Position numbers and translations under genes: made by a program
Shown here: positions 27,670-37,061 of the stretch, one piece after another
How the letters are laid out: every line of letters begins with the position of its first letter
How positions within the stretch are numbered: the stretch's first letter is position 1
Assembly: GCF_015354345.1 (NCBI RefSeq)
Contig: NZ_JADKYS010000001.1
Span: forward strand, 310,001-374,000
Length of the DNA: 64,000 nt
Direction: 5' to 3'
Source: Methylophilus sp. 14
GTDB lineage: Bacteria; Pseudomonadota; Gammaproteobacteria; Burkholderiales; Methylophilaceae
The notes under the pieces: generated by a model
Told to the model about the DNA's origin: nothing
Database searches by the model: none
Seen by the model: only the letters and a program-made list of their open reading frames with translations

Positions 27670-27710
27670 GCATAAAATCCTAATCTATTCAATCGATTAG
27701 GATTTTATGC
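27670..27710. terminator. 16-bp perfect inverted repeat, probable bidirectional terminator
   Basis: GCATAAAATCCTAATC (27670-27685) and GATTAGGATTTTATGC (27695-27710) flank a 9-nt loop. A/T-rich arms give a T-rich exit on both strands. It starts 13 bp after the YcaO gene. Confidence 0.75.
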
Positions 27711-27734
27711 AATAGCGGGTATAATGCGTTTACC

Positions 27735-27866
27735 CTACGGCTTACCAATCAACGTAGCGGCTTCGTCACACTCTTTGAGCTTTGATTCGTTTGTCCAGAT
27801 TGGTGTTGCCATAGGCAACAGACCAACGCCTGTTAATACTTGCATGGCTGGTTTTAATTCGTCCAT
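27735..27866 (-). CDS. possible 43-residue small gene or remnant
   Basis: A minus-strand frame (ATG at 27866, TAG at 27735-27737) encodes MDELKPAMQVLTGVGLLPMA, then TPIWTNESKLKECDEAATLIGKP. The codon choice looks protein-like, and in-frame codons extend seven or more residues upstream before a stop. No family or ribosome-binding site is recognised. It may be the surviving C-terminus of a lost gene. It overlaps the leader region of the helicase gene on the other strand. Confidence 0.35.
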   Translation of the reverse strand: MDELKPAMQVLTGVGLLPMATPIWTNESKLKECDEAATLIGKP

Positions 27867-27890
27867 GCAATTTCTATAAGTTGAATTACT

Positions 27891-29399
27891 TTGTCACAAG
27901 AAAATACTCCTGCAAACATCACGTTTGCTGATTTGAATTTATGCGCGCCAGTTTTGCGCGCGATTGCCGATGCTGGTTATAGCTCACCGACGCCTATCCA
28001 GGCGCAGGCGATTCCTTATGTGTTGCGTGGCGGCGACTTGCTGGCCGGTGCACAAACCGGCACTGGCAAAACGGCGGGCTTTACGCTGCCCATTTTGCAC
28101 CGTTTATCTGAAGTTCCGTTGACGCAAGCGGTCAAAGGCAGACCACGTTGCCTGATCTTGTCGCCCACGCGTGAGTTGGCCGCCCAAATTGGCGAATCTG
28201 TCACCACCTATGGCAAATATCTGCCACTCAAAAGCATGGTGGTGTTTGGCGGTGTCAGCATTAATCCGCAAATCAACCGCTTGAGCAAACCGCTGGATAT
28301 TCTGGTGGCAACGCCTGGCCGCTTGCTAGACCTGGTGCAGCAAAAAGCGCTGGATTTGTCCGGCATTGAAATCCTGGTGCTGGACGAAGCCGACCGTATG
28401 CTGGACATGGGTTTTATCCATGACATTAAAAAGGTGTTGGCCCTGTTGCCTAAAAAGCGTCAAAACCTGCTGTTCTCGGCCACCTTCTCTGACGATATCA
28501 AGCGCTTGGCTGACAGTTTGCTCAACGCGCCAGACCTGGTGGAAGTGGCGCGTCGCAATGCGTCCAATGCCTTGATCGAGCAAAGCGTGCATATGGTGCC
28601 GCAGGCGCACAAGCGCGAAATGGTCAGCTATTTGATTAAGCAGCAGCAGTGGCAACAAGTGCTGATTTTTACCCGCACCAAGCATGGCGCCAACCGCCTG
28701 GCGGAAAAACTGGTCAAAGACGGCATTCCCGCCATGGCGATTCATGGCAACAAGAGCCAGAATGCGCGTACAGCGGCGCTGGCACAGTTTAAAGCAGGAA
28801 CCATTACGGCACTGGTGGCAACCGATATTGCCGCACGTGGCCTGGATATTGACCAGTTGCCGCAAGTGGTGAATTTTGAGCTGCCTAACGTGCCGGAAGA
28901 CTATGTACACCGCATTGGCCGTACTGGCCGTGCCGGGGCCAGTGGTGCCGCCATTTCACTGGTGGATCGCGAAGAGTTTGGCATGCTGAAAGACATTGAA
29001 AAGCTGATCAAGCGTGATATTCCCCGGGTGCCGGTAGAGGGTTTTGTTGCGCCAGAGAAAAACAGCGAAGAGCCTGACCGCCCACCACGTGGACAGAATC
29101 ACGGCCGTGGGCGCCAAGGGAAACCACAGCCACAATCACAACAGCGACAGCCTCAAGGCAATAAACAACAGTCTTCTAAACCGGCACAGGCTCAGCCTAG
29201 GCAAGCTCAGGGCCAAGCTGGCGCGAATCAATCTGGTCAAGGCAACAAACCCAATCCGCACAAGTCCGGCCATGCAAATCCAGGTCAGCGCAATGGTCAC
29301 CAGGCGCAACATCGCCAGGGTGGCAACAAGCCACAGGGCGCACTGTTTACGCCTAAGCCAGGCGCGAACGCCGCCAAAACACCGCCGAAAGGGCGCTAA
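27891..29399 (+). CDS. rhlE: DEAD-box RNA helicase, RhlE-like
   Basis: This is an ATP-dependent RNA helicase of 502 residues, of the type used in ribosome assembly, RNA turnover and cold adaptation. Motifs in order are Q motif [10 protein letters not shown], Walker [40 protein letters not shown], then [11 protein letters not shown] and [10 protein letters not shown]. After residue 390 comes a low-complexity tail rich in Gln, Asn, Lys, Gly and Pro. The start appears to be TTG at 27891, with only a weak ribosome-binding site. The stop overlaps the start of the yaiI gene by one base, so they are translationally coupled. Confidence 0.92.
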   Translation: MSQENTPANITFADLNLCAPVLRAIADAGYSSPTPIQAQAIPYVLRGGDLLAGAQTGTGKTAGFTLPILHRLSEVPLTQAVKGRPRCLILSPTRELAAQIGESVTTYGKYLPLKSMVVFGGVSINPQINRLSKPLDILVATPGRLLDLVQQKALDLSGIEILVLDEADRMLDMGFIHDIKKVLALLPKKRQNLLFSATFSDDIKRLADSLLNAPDLVEVARRNASNALIEQSVHMVPQAHKREMVSYLIKQQQWQQVLIFTRTKHGANRLAEKLVKDGIPAMAIHGNKSQNARTAALAQFKAGTITALVATDIAARGLDIDQLPQVVNFELPNVPEDYVHRIGRTGRAGASGAAISLVDREEFGMLKDIEKLIKRDIPRVPVEGFVAPEKNSEEPDRPPRGQNHGRGRQGKPQPQSQQRQPQGNKQQSSKPAQAQPRQAQGQAGANQSGQGNKPNPHKSGHANPGQRNGHQAQHRQGGNKPQGALFTPKPGANAAKTPPKGR

Positions 29400-29863
29400 T
29401 GCACATTTGGGTGGATGCCGATGCTTGCCCGGTGGTGATTAAGGAAATCCTGTTCCGGGCGGCTGAGCGCGCCCACATGACAACGACCTTTGTCGCCAAC
29501 AAGCTGCTACGGGTGCCACTTTCGCCTTATGTACGGGCGATGCAGGTTGATAAAGGCTTTGATGTGGCAGACAACGCCATTGTCGCCGCGCTAGTGGCGG
29601 GGGATCTGGTGGTTACGGCCGATATCCCCCTGGCCGCGCAAGTGATAGCAAAAGGCGGCCATGCGCTGAATCCTCGCGGTGAATTTTATTCATCCGAAAA
29701 TATTAAAGAGCGCTTGGCCATGCGCGACTTTATGGAGTCGTTGCGTGCGAGTGGCGTGGAGACGCAAGGTCCGAGCGCCATGCAGTCGTCTGACCGGCAT
29801 ACTTTTGCCGCGCAGTTGGACCAGTTTTTGGCTAAGATTGCGCGTCAATCGCCACCGATTTAA
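29399..29863 (+). CDS. yaiI: YaiI/YqxD family protein (DUF188)
   Basis: The 154-residue protein starts [18 protein letters not shown], the signature of the YaiI/YqxD family, which has a PIN-like, NYN-type fold. Other conserved parts are [45 protein letters not shown] and [12 protein letters not shown]. Acidic residues in VDADA and TADIPLA resemble nuclease metal ligands, but the family has no firmly known function. Its ATG overlaps the last base of the helicase stop codon, suggesting an RNA-related role. Confidence 0.9.
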   Translation: MHIWVDADACPVVIKEILFRAAERAHMTTTFVANKLLRVPLSPYVRAMQVDKGFDVADNAIVAALVAGDLVVTADIPLAAQVIAKGGHALNPRGEFYSSENIKERLAMRDFMESLRASGVETQGPSAMQSSDRHTFAAQLDQFLAKIARQSPPI

Positions 29864-29901
29864 GCATGCCTCTTGCCGCAGTGAGGGCGCGCGTGAATGT
29901 A

Positions 29902-29929
29902 AAACGGCTTGCATGTTTGCAAGCCGTTT
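29902..29929 (+). terminator. rho-independent terminator after yaiI
   Basis: A 12-bp perfect stem (AAACGGCTTGCA / TGCAAGCCGTTT) has a 4-nt loop. The stem itself ends in T residues; no longer T run follows. The core GGCTTGCA...TGCAAGCC is similar to the tRNA-Lys terminator family. Confidence 0.8.
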
Positions 29930-30086
29930 CAGGTTGGCGCAGTGGCGTGGCGAGACATGCAACACGGGTGTAATGTATTGAAAACCCCTATGATTTGACT
30001 GGTTATTTTTAAAGGCTTGCATTAGCATTAGTTAAAACAGTGTAGGTAAAACTGGCGTAAAAATAAAAAGAAGAGGTCATGCATTA

Positions 30087-31232
30087 ATGAGTTTGCAGGC
30101 TCGGATTGACGAGGCATTATTTCACAGGCTGTTATCGGGAGCGCGCATTCCTTTAATTGGGAGTGCGTTTGGTGGCTTGTTGATTGCGCTTTCGCAATGG
30201 GGTTCTGAAAAAGGTCATTTGTTCCTGTTATGGTGCAGCGTGGTCTATGCCGTGATTGTGTTGCGCGTGTGGCTACTCAAGCGCTGCCAGCACCGGCTGG
30301 CCAAGCATGGTTTCAATTATCCCCTGGCTTATCGTTACTGCCTGACCCTGGCGCTGTCCGGGCTGGCGTGGGGCGCGCTGGGCTTGCTGGTTAAAGACGC
30401 ACCGCCGATGACTGTGATTATTGTGATCACGGCCATTCAGGCGATGGTAATGGGTGGTGTGGTGACCATGGCGTCGTGTATCCCGGCCTTTTTTGCCTTT
30501 AGTTTGCCCGCGATGCTGCCAACGGTGCTGGTGTTCTCGTTTAGCGAAAACCTGTCCAGCTTGATTATGGCAGTGTTTAGTGTGATTTTTTACCTGCTGA
30601 TGATAGGTATTGCCTATCGTTTTAACCAGTCATTGCGCCAGGCCACCCGCATTAGCTTTGAGAACGAAGATTTGATTGGTTCTCTAAAGGATGCTTATCA
30701 CAAGATTTCTGCCCAGAACCAGGAGCTGAACCATGTGGCGCACCATGATGTGCTCACTGGGTTGCCTAACCGCAAGCTGCTGTCTTTGCGTTTGCAGCAG
30801 GCGATAGAGCTGGGACGTGTGAAGCGAACCGGCACGGCGCTGTTATACCTGGATCTTGATGGCTTTAAAGCTGTGAATGACCAACTGGGGCATGAGGCGG
30901 GCGATCTGGCCTTGATCGAGGTGGCGCAGCGCTTGAGCAAAGTGATTCGTGGCAGTGATACATTGGCGCGCGTGGGCGGCGATGAGTTTGTGATTGTGCT
31001 GTCTGATTTACCTGAGCAGGGCAAATCTTCGGTGGAAATGGTTGGCCAAAAATGCCTGATGGTGTTTGAGCGGGATTTCCAGATTCAGGGGGCGGCGTGC
31101 CGCTTGGGGACATCGATCGGTTTAACCATGTGCAAAGATGGCGAAGCCATAGAGCAGTTGCTGTCTGCGGCCGATAAGGCCATGTACCAGGCAAAGTTAC
31201 TGGGTTGCGGGCAAATGTCCTGGGCGGTTTAG
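30087..31232 (+). CDS. membrane-bound diguanylate cyclase (GGDEF)
   Basis: The protein has 381 residues. About six membrane segments in residues 20-190 are followed by a short coiled region (KISAQNQELNHVAHHD) and a GGDEF domain. The domain contains DVLTGLPNRKLL, DLDGFKAVNDQLGHEAGD and an intact active site GGDEF. An RGSD inhibitory site (RxxD) lies five residues before GGDEF, so product inhibition is expected. It should make cyclic di-GMP from two GTP in response to a membrane signal. The next two genes encode cyclic-di-GMP-degrading or dual enzymes in the same direction. Confidence 0.92.
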   Translation: MSLQARIDEALFHRLLSGARIPLIGSAFGGLLIALSQWGSEKGHLFLLWCSVVYAVIVLRVWLLKRCQHRLAKHGFNYPLAYRYCLTLALSGLAWGALGLLVKDAPPMTVIIVITAIQAMVMGGVVTMASCIPAFFAFSLPAMLPTVLVFSFSENLSSLIMAVFSVIFYLLMIGIAYRFNQSLRQATRISFENEDLIGSLKDAYHKISAQNQELNHVAHHDVLTGLPNRKLLSLRLQQAIELGRVKRTGTALLYLDLDGFKAVNDQLGHEAGDLALIEVAQRLSKVIRGSDTLARVGGDEFVIVLSDLPEQGKSSVEMVGQKCLMVFERDFQIQGAACRLGTSIGLTMCKDGEAIEQLLSAADKAMYQAKLLGCGQMSWAV

Positions 31233-31351
31233 CAACCGTCAATTAAATAGCATGATTGGCCTGCTGAGCGATGCGAGTGCAGATTTTCAATTGCGTAAAT
31301 TAGCTTTTGCGATAAGAATTCACACTTTGATGATTGTCATGAGAGTTGACC

Positions 31352-32167
31352 ATGCGGCCGCAGTATAAGATTGTAATGGTATATGTGTTGGTAGGCGCTG
31401 CCTGGATCTTTTTTTCTGATAAGGTCGTTGCGCAACTGTTTACCGATCCGCGTGACCTGACGATGATGCAGGATATCAAAGGCTGGCTCTTTATCCTGGT
31501 CACCGCCATATTATTGTTTTTTCTGGTCAGGCGTGCGCTCGAAGATGCTGCACGTGACCAGCAAAACCTGATACACAGTTATGACCAGACCATACGTGGC
31601 TGGGTGCAGGTGCTTGATTTACGGCACAAAGAAACCAAGGATCATACTTATCGCGTGGCGGCCATGACCGTGGCGCTGGCCAGTAAAATGGGCGTGACCG
31701 ACGAGGCCTCGCTCAAGCTGATCGAGCGCAGTGCGATTTTGCACGATATCGGCAAGATTGGTATTCCTGATGCGGTGTTAATTAAGCCAGGCCAACTGGA
31801 TGAAGACGAAATGCGGCTGATGCGCACGCATCCGCAAATTGCGCGTGACTTGTTGGTCAACATTGATTTTCTGCGTAATTGTATGGATATTCCCTACGGC
31901 CATCATGAGCGCTGGGATGGGCATGGTTATCCTTTAGGCTTAAAAGGCGAGGAGATTCCGTTTGCTGCGCGTATTTTCTCGATTGTGGATGTGTGGGATG
32001 CCTTGATGCATCCCAGGGTGTACAAGCAGGCCTGGCCAGAAGACAAAGTGCTGGATTATATTCGCAGCGAATCCAGTATCCGTTTTGATCCGGCCGCAGT
32101 CGATGCGTTTTTTACCCATTATGAGGTCATCAAGGGCGCCGCTAAGGCGTCTTATAACGAGGAGTAG
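31352..32167 (+). CDS. HD-GYP cyclic-di-GMP phosphodiesterase
   Basis: The 271-residue protein has two N-terminal membrane helices (about residues 6-25 and 45-65) and a cytoplasmic HD-GYP domain. The domain has HKETKDHTYRVA, the metal motif ILHDIGKIGIPDAVL and the diagnostic HHERWDGHGYP. Such enzymes hydrolyse cyclic di-GMP to pGpG or GMP. The start at ATG 31352 uses GAGAG at 31341-31345; a TTG two codons upstream is in frame. It lies 119 bp after the GGDEF gene and 146 bp before the GGDEF-EAL gene. Confidence 0.92.
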   Translation: MRPQYKIVMVYVLVGAAWIFFSDKVVAQLFTDPRDLTMMQDIKGWLFILVTAILLFFLVRRALEDAARDQQNLIHSYDQTIRGWVQVLDLRHKETKDHTYRVAAMTVALASKMGVTDEASLKLIERSAILHDIGKIGIPDAVLIKPGQLDEDEMRLMRTHPQIARDLLVNIDFLRNCMDIPYGHHERWDGHGYPLGLKGEEIPFAARIFSIVDVWDALMHPRVYKQAWPEDKVLDYIRSESSIRFDPAAVDAFFTHYEVIKGAAKASYNEE

Positions 32168-32313
32168 TTTAGGCGCAGTCGCTTGAGTGAAGGGGGCGGT
32201 TACCTGCTAAATGCCCACATCGGGCAATTTGCCGGGCATTTATACAGGTATTTGGGGATTTGATTTGAGTCACATCCCTTACAGTAGTGGACGGGGGCTT
32301 AGGCTAAACATCC

Positions 32314-34962
32314 ATGTCTGCACAACAATTCACATCTGCAGGGCGGGGCAAGCTAATCAGACGTTTGTGGCTGATGGTCTTGTTTTCGCTATTCATTTGC
32401 CTCGCGCTTACGCAGGCCAGCCTGACTGCGCTCACCCTGCCGTCAGCCACCCATAAACTGGTTGTATTGTTACTTTCTTTAGGCGTGGCCTTATGGGGCG
32501 TATTAACCATCCTCATCTGGCAGCAACAACGCACTGCTCTGGCGATGCAAGCCGCAGACCTGCAAACCTTTAACCGGGTGTTGGCAGATGCTTACACGCA
32601 GGACACGTTCACCCCGGTCATGTTTTCACCAGCCGAGTCCGCCAGTGTGGAGGACGGCTGGCAGCAATTACGTACACAGCTGACGCAACTGGATAGCGAT
32701 GGCGCGTCGGTTAAACAGCATCATCAGCAGTTAAATCAGCTCTATCTCGCCTTGAGTCAATGTAACCAGGCGATTGTGCAGAGCCAGGATAAACACCGCC
32801 TGTTTGAGCAGATTTGCCAGATTATTGTGAATTTGGGTCATGCCAATATGGCCTGGATTGGGGAGCTGGATAGAGGCAGCAAGCAGATTGTGGTGTCCAG
32901 TGCCTTTGGCTCGGGTATTAATTATCTGGACGAAGTGCTGATCTCGGCGGATCCAGCAGCAGCGAGCGGCAGAGGGCCTTGTGGGTTAAGCATGCTGTCC
33001 GATCATCCATACTGGGTGCATGACTTCCAGACCAATCCGATCAGCGCCGTGTGGCATGACAAAGCAACCGAGTTTGCCTGGAAAGCCGCGGCATTCCTGC
33101 CCTTGCATACCGAAGGTAAAGTCATAGGCTGCCTGTCATTGTATGCCGAGCACGAGCAGGCATTTGAACCGGATATCCAGCGTTTGCTGCAAGGCATGGT
33201 GGCGAATATTGATTTCGCCCTCGACCGTTTTGAAGTGCAAGCGCAGAACAGCCTGTTCCAGACCAATTTGCTCAAGAGCGAACAACGCGCGCAACTGGTG
33301 CTGGAGAACGCGCTGGATGCCATTGTGAACATTGATTTACAGGGCTTGATTGTCGAGTGGAACCGGGCCGCCGCGCAGATGTTTGGCTATACACGGGCGG
33401 AGGTGCTTGGGCGCATGCTGGAAGATGTCATTGTGCCGCCTGCCTATCGTGAGGCACATCATCAGGGCATGCGGCGTTTGCAGCAATCGGGGCAGTCGCG
33501 ATTATTAGGTAAGTTAATTGAAATTACCGCGTTGCGACGTGATGGCAGCGAGTTTCCTGTCGAGTTGACCATCGTTGAAATCAAGCGCGACCATGAGCAT
33601 TATTACAGCGCGTTTATTCGCGACATCACCACCCGTAAAGAAGCAGAAGAGCGCATACGCTTTCTGGCCAATTATGATGCCTTAACAGGCCTGCCCAACC
33701 GCAACCTGCTCAATGAGCGTGTGATTGTGGAGATTGAAAAAGCCTGGGACCAGGATGGTCAGTTCGCCCTGATGTTTCTGGATCTGGATCACTTTAAGGA
33801 TGTGAATGATAGTTTGGGGCACCGCTACGGTGATAACCTGCTGGTGGCATTAACGCATCGATTCCAAAGCCTGGTTCGGCCGCAAGACACTATTTGCCGC
33901 CTGGGTGGCGATGAGTTTGTGTTTTTGCTGGCAGAGGCTGATCATGCCATTGCCAAAGAGGTTGTCGAGCGCTTGCTGAAAGCGGTGGAGCAGCCGTTTG
34001 TGATTGACCAGTACGAGTTGACCATTACCGCATCGGTTGGGGTTGCCATCTATCCGGATGACGGTCTCGATATGGAAAGCCTGCAACGCAATGCCGATGT
34101 CGCCATGTATCGTACTAAAAAAGAAAGCCGGAATAGCTATCGCTTCTTTAGCAACCACATGCAAGTGCAAACTGCGCGTAACCTGCAACTGGTTAATGCT
34201 TTGCGTCAGGCCATTGCACTGGGGCAACTGGCGGTATATTACCAGCCGCAAGTCGCGCTCGACTCAGGCCGTCTGATCGGTGTAGAAGCCTTGCTGCGCT
34301 GGAAGCATCCGCAACTGGGCTTTATTTCACCAGCTGAATTTATCCCGCTGGCCGAGTCCAGCGGCTTAATTATTTCTATCGGCAGTTGGGTGCTGGAGCA
34401 GGCCACACACCAAATCCATGCCTGGCAACTGGCGGGCATCAAAGACATTTCTGTCTCGGTCAACTTGTCCAGTATCCAGTTCCGCGATCCAAAACTGCCT
34501 GCGCTGGTGAAGAGTGTGCTTGAACGTTACCAGGTATCACCGCAGTGCCTGGAGCTGGAGCTTACCGAAGGCGTGGCACTGGAAAACCCGGAAGGGGCAG
34601 TGGCCATGATGGATGCACTGAGTGGATTGGGCGTGCGCTTGTCGATAGACGACTTTGGTACCGGCTATTCTTCACTCAGCTACCTGAAAAAATTTAAAGT
34701 CTACAAACTCAAGGTCGACCAAAGCTTTGTCCGCGATATCACCACCGACGATGAAGACAAGGCCATTGTCATTGCGATTATCCAGCTGGCGCGCAGCCTG
34801 GGCATGAGAACGATTGCCGAAGGCGTGGAGACGCCCGAACAGAAAGCCTTCTTGCAGGCGCAAGGCTGTGACGAGATGCAAGGCTATTTGCTCAGTAAAC
34901 CCATGAGCAGTGACGACGCCACGACATTCCTGCTGTCTTATTCCCCACCCGTAACAAAGTAA
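32314..34962 (+). CDS. GAF-PAS-GGDEF-EAL cyclic-di-GMP signalling protein
   Basis: The protein has 882 residues. Two membrane helices (about 15-40 and 47-70) come first, then a linker, a GAF-like domain (about 150-310), a PAS domain (about 325-445, VLENALDAIVNIDLQG to FIRDITTRKEAEE), a GGDEF domain and an EAL domain. GGDEF has DALTGLPNRNLL and an intact GGDEF preceded by RPQDTICRL, so RxxD is also present. EAL has GVEALLRWKHP, SVNLSSIQF and DDFGTGYSSL. Both catalytic motifs are intact, so it may be bifunctional. It closes a three-gene cyclic-di-GMP cluster. Confidence 0.93.
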   Translation: MSAQQFTSAGRGKLIRRLWLMVLFSLFICLALTQASLTALTLPSATHKLVVLLLSLGVALWGVLTILIWQQQRTALAMQAADLQTFNRVLADAYTQDTFTPVMFSPAESASVEDGWQQLRTQLTQLDSDGASVKQHHQQLNQLYLALSQCNQAIVQSQDKHRLFEQICQIIVNLGHANMAWIGELDRGSKQIVVSSAFGSGINYLDEVLISADPAAASGRGPCGLSMLSDHPYWVHDFQTNPISAVWHDKATEFAWKAAAFLPLHTEGKVIGCLSLYAEHEQAFEPDIQRLLQGMVANIDFALDRFEVQAQNSLFQTNLLKSEQRAQLVLENALDAIVNIDLQGLIVEWNRAAAQMFGYTRAEVLGRMLEDVIVPPAYREAHHQGMRRLQQSGQSRLLGKLIEITALRRDGSEFPVELTIVEIKRDHEHYYSAFIRDITTRKEAEERIRFLANYDALTGLPNRNLLNERVIVEIEKAWDQDGQFALMFLDLDHFKDVNDSLGHRYGDNLLVALTHRFQSLVRPQDTICRLGGDEFVFLLAEADHAIAKEVVERLLKAVEQPFVIDQYELTITASVGVAIYPDDGLDMESLQRNADVAMYRTKKESRNSYRFFSNHMQVQTARNLQLVNALRQAIALGQLAVYYQPQVALDSGRLIGVEALLRWKHPQLGFISPAEFIPLAESSGLIISIGSWVLEQATHQIHAWQLAGIKDISVSVNLSSIQFRDPKLPALVKSVLERYQVSPQCLELELTEGVALENPEGAVAMMDALSGLGVRLSIDDFGTGYSSLSYLKKFKVYKLKVDQSFVRDITTDDEDKAIVIAIIQLARSLGMRTIAEGVETPEQKAFLQAQGCDEMQGYLLSKPMSSDDATTFLLSYSPPVTK

Positions 34963-35064
34963 ACCCTTGGCCAAGTCGGCCTGACATTTTCTTGAATTGA
35001 TTGTGCTTTAGCCGCGCGATATTCATCTCCCCAGGTTGCGACATACTTGCCTTAATAAAACTGA

Positions 35065-35093
35065 TTGACAATGTAAATGATAATTATTATCAT
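35065..35093 (+). promoter_or_regulatory. promoter of the small iron-regulated operon
   Basis: TTGACA (35065-35070) and TATCAT (35088-35093) have a 17-bp spacer, a near-consensus sigma-70 promoter, 28 bp before the first gene. The Fur box lies across the spacer and -10. Confidence 0.8.
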
Positions 35094-35095
35094 TT
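35075..35095. promoter_or_regulatory. Fur box
   Basis: AAATGATAAT-T-ATTATCATTT is a perfect 21-bp palindrome with 10-bp arms and closely fits the Fur consensus GATAATGATAATCATTATC. Binding here would block RNA polymerase when iron is sufficient. Confidence 0.88.
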
Positions 35096-35120
35096 GAAAA
35101 CAGTTTAGCCAAGGAGAGTC

Positions 35121-35333
35121 ATGATGAAACGTCATACGGTGGTTGGAAAAACCATGCTGGCTGGAAAAACCGCCTGCAAAGTGCTTTATCACCAGTCTTC
35201 AGACACGGTGGAGCTAGAGGTCGGCGGTACCACACTTAAATTTGAGGCCGACAGCTTTATCGTCATCAACGAAATGTTACGCAAGGCGGCGGCCCGGATT
35301 GTGATGCAGACTGAAATTGAAATGAGTATTTGA
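35121..35333 (+). CDS. small protein of unknown function, Fur-operon gene 1
   Basis: The 70-residue cytoplasmic-looking protein follows AAGGAGAG; the ATG at 35121 or 35124 may be used. No signal peptide or known domain is seen. A central pattern (CKVLYHQSSDTVELEVGG then LKFEADSFIVINEMLRKA) is repeated in the third gene of the operon, so the two are paralogues. It sits directly behind the Fur box and is therefore probably expressed in iron starvation. Function unknown. Confidence 0.8.
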   Translation: MMKRHTVVGKTMLAGKTACKVLYHQSSDTVELEVGGTTLKFEADSFIVINEMLRKAAARIVMQTEIEMSI

Positions 35334-35346
35334 AAGAGAGATGGCC

Positions 35347-35616
35347 ATGAATGCGATGAATATCCACGCGATGCGTTACGACCCCAGTTTGCCTGATGCT
35401 GAATCAGTGATGGCGTCATTGTTGTATGTGGCGACCTTGTATATCAAAAAGCCAACCTATGACCTGGCGAAGCAGGCCTTGCGCCTGGCCGAAACACTGA
35501 CGGCGCCCGAGTATGCAGATTCTGACCTGATTTGCAGTGTGTCGCGCCGCATGTGTGTGCAATGGACTTTGCTGGTGAACGAACATGAGCAGGCCGCAAC
35601 GTCAGTGGCCATATAA
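35347..35616 (+). CDS. small protein of unknown function, Fur-operon gene 2
   Basis: The 89-residue protein (91 if started at ATG 35341) begins MNAMNIHAMRYDPSLPDAES. It seems mainly helical, with a short hydrophobic stretch (SVMASLLYVATLYI) and two cysteines (ICSVSRRMC). GAGAG at 35336-35340 fits the ATG at 35347. It lies 13 bp after gene 1. I recognise no family. The helical pattern (LAKQALRLAETLTAPEYA) recalls small regulatory or repeat proteins but no firm call is possible. Confidence 0.72.
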   Translation: MNAMNIHAMRYDPSLPDAESVMASLLYVATLYIKKPTYDLAKQALRLAETLTAPEYADSDLICSVSRRMCVQWTLLVNEHEQAATSVAI

Positions 35617-35641
35617 AAACAACCATATTTAGGGGGTGAGT

Positions 35642-35884
35642 ATGAGTGAGGAAAGTATGTGTAAGAAAATTTTATTGTCCGGTCAGGCCGGTTTTCGTGT
35701 GCATTATTGTGAAACACACCGCACGATAGAGCTTGAGATTGGCGCCATGAGTTTGCGGCTGGATGAAGACGCGCTGGAAGTGATGAGTGATGCTTTGGAT
35801 GAGTCTGTGAGCAAGTTGCAGGCTTTGCATGCGACCAAAGGGTCTTTTCAGGCATTTATGCGACAATTGAATATGCCGGATTAA
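35642..35884 (+). CDS. small protein of unknown function, Fur-operon gene 3
   Basis: The 80-residue protein starts at ATG 35642 behind AGGGGGTGAG; a GTG at 35636 is also in frame. It shares with gene 1 the pattern F-R-V-H-Y...RTIELEIGAMSLRLDEDALEVM, and the end is helical. Cysteines occur at CKK and HYCET. The gene lies 25 bp after gene 2 and is followed by a hairpin, so the three genes form one operon. Confidence 0.75.
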   Translation: MSEESMCKKILLSGQAGFRVHYCETHRTIELEIGAMSLRLDEDALEVMSDALDESVSKLQALHATKGSFQAFMRQLNMPD

Positions 35885-35898
35885 GGCCTAAGTACAAA

Positions 35899-35922
35899 GG
35901 CTGTGATGCTTGCATCACAGCC
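35899..35922. terminator. hairpin between convergent genes
   Basis: GGCTGTGATG (35899-35908) pairs perfectly with CATCACAGCC (35913-35922) around a 4-nt loop. There is no long T run on either strand. It lies between the small operon and ppk2, which converge. Confidence 0.6.
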
Positions 35923-35933
35923 CGTTGCCGCTC

Positions 35934-36908
35934 TCAATATTTGGCGGGAACGAACATTTCTTTGGGGACCGGCTCGCGGATATAGTCGGCGTTATAGACG
36001 CGCTTGGGCAGGACGACAGGCGCGTGTTCCACCTCCCCATATTCAATCTGGCTTAACAGATGGCTAATGCAGTTCAGGCGCGCCTTCTTTTTGTCTACAG
36101 CTTCTATCACCCACCACGGTGCTTCGGGGATATGCGTACGTTCCAGCATGACCTCCTTGGCTTTGGTGTATTGCTCCCACAAGCGGCGGGATTCCAGATC
36201 CATGGGGCTCAGTTTCCATTGCTTGAGCGGATCGTGAATGCGCGTCATAAAGCGCAAATGCTGCTCGTCGTCGGTGATTGAGAACCAGTATTTAATTAAA
36301 ATAATGCCGGAGCGCACCAGCATTTTTTCAAACTCTGGCACTGAACGGAAAAACTCTTCGTATTCATCGTCATTACAAAAGCCCATGACTTTCTCGACCC
36401 CGGCGCGGTTGTACCAGCTGCGGTCAAACAGCACGATTTCACCGCCTGCTGGCAGGTGCGAAATATAGCGCTGGAAATACCACTGCGAACGCTCACGCTC
36501 GCTGGGGGCAGGTAGCGCCGCCACGCGGCAAACGCGCGGGTTCAGGCGTTGTGTGACGCGTTTAATGACGCCGCCTTTGCCGGCGGCATCACGCCCTTCG
36601 AACAGCACCACGACTTTCAGTTTGTTACGCACGACCCAGTCTTGCAATTTCACCAGTTCGCCTTGCAACCGGAACAGTTCTTTAAAATAGGTTTGGCGAT
36701 CAGACAGGGTAGACTGGCTATGCATAGACGGTTGGCCATCCATGTTGGTCGCGCTCGCAAATTCGGCCAGGATCTGGTCCATGCGTTCGTCGTCCAGTTC
36801 CATTTCCAGCTCTTCATCAAAACTATCCAGCATTTCATTATTGAATCGTTCGTCCATAGACAAACGGTCATCAACAGCTTCAATCTCGGCAGATTTTTCA
36901 GTGGTCAT
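35934..36908 (-). CDS. ppk2: polyphosphate kinase 2
   Basis: PPK2 transfers phosphate between polyphosphate and nucleotides, usually using polyphosphate to make GTP or ATP. The protein has 324 residues. The acidic N-terminus (about 1-60) is variable. Walker A is GRDAAGKGGVIKR, followed by the lid arginines in ERERSQWYFQRY. Walker B is LFDRSWYNRAGVE, and the end has RLNCISHLLSQIEYGE. It is divergent from a phosphate transporter gene with a Pho-box-like site between, so both are likely part of the phosphate response. Which nucleotide it prefers cannot be read directly. Confidence 0.93.
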   Translation of the reverse strand: MTTEKSAEIEAVDDRLSMDERFNNEMLDSFDEELEMELDDERMDQILAEFASATNMDGQPSMHSQSTLSDRQTYFKELFRLQGELVKLQDWVVRNKLKVVVLFEGRDAAGKGGVIKRVTQRLNPRVCRVAALPAPSERERSQWYFQRYISHLPAGGEIVLFDRSWYNRAGVEKVMGFCNDDEYEEFFRSVPEFEKMLVRSGIILIKYWFSITDDEQHLRFMTRIHDPLKQWKLSPMDLESRRLWEQYTKAKEVMLERTHIPEAPWWVIEAVDKKKARLNCISHLLSQIEYGEVEHAPVVLPKRVYNADYIREPVPKEMFVPAKY

Positions 36909-36954
36909 GGGCGTTCCGATCAGGATAGGCAGACCTCTAATGTAGATTTAAAGC

Positions 36955-36972
36955 ATGACAGTTTGATGACTA
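36955..36972 (-). promoter_or_regulatory. Pho-box-like site upstream of ppk2
   Basis: On the minus strand TAGTCAT-CAAA-CTGTCAT has two 7-base direct repeats with a 4-base spacer, as in the PhoB consensus (CTGTCAT). It is 47 bp before the ppk2 start. A second related palindrome TGTCAT-CAAT-ATGACA lies at 36996-37011, 51 bp before pit. Confidence 0.6.
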
Positions 36973-37061
36973 TTGCACCCACGATCATGGTTTTTTGTCA
37001 TCAATATGACATATTTCAAACCAATACTTTGGGTTCTCAATAGAACATCCGGAGAATATTG

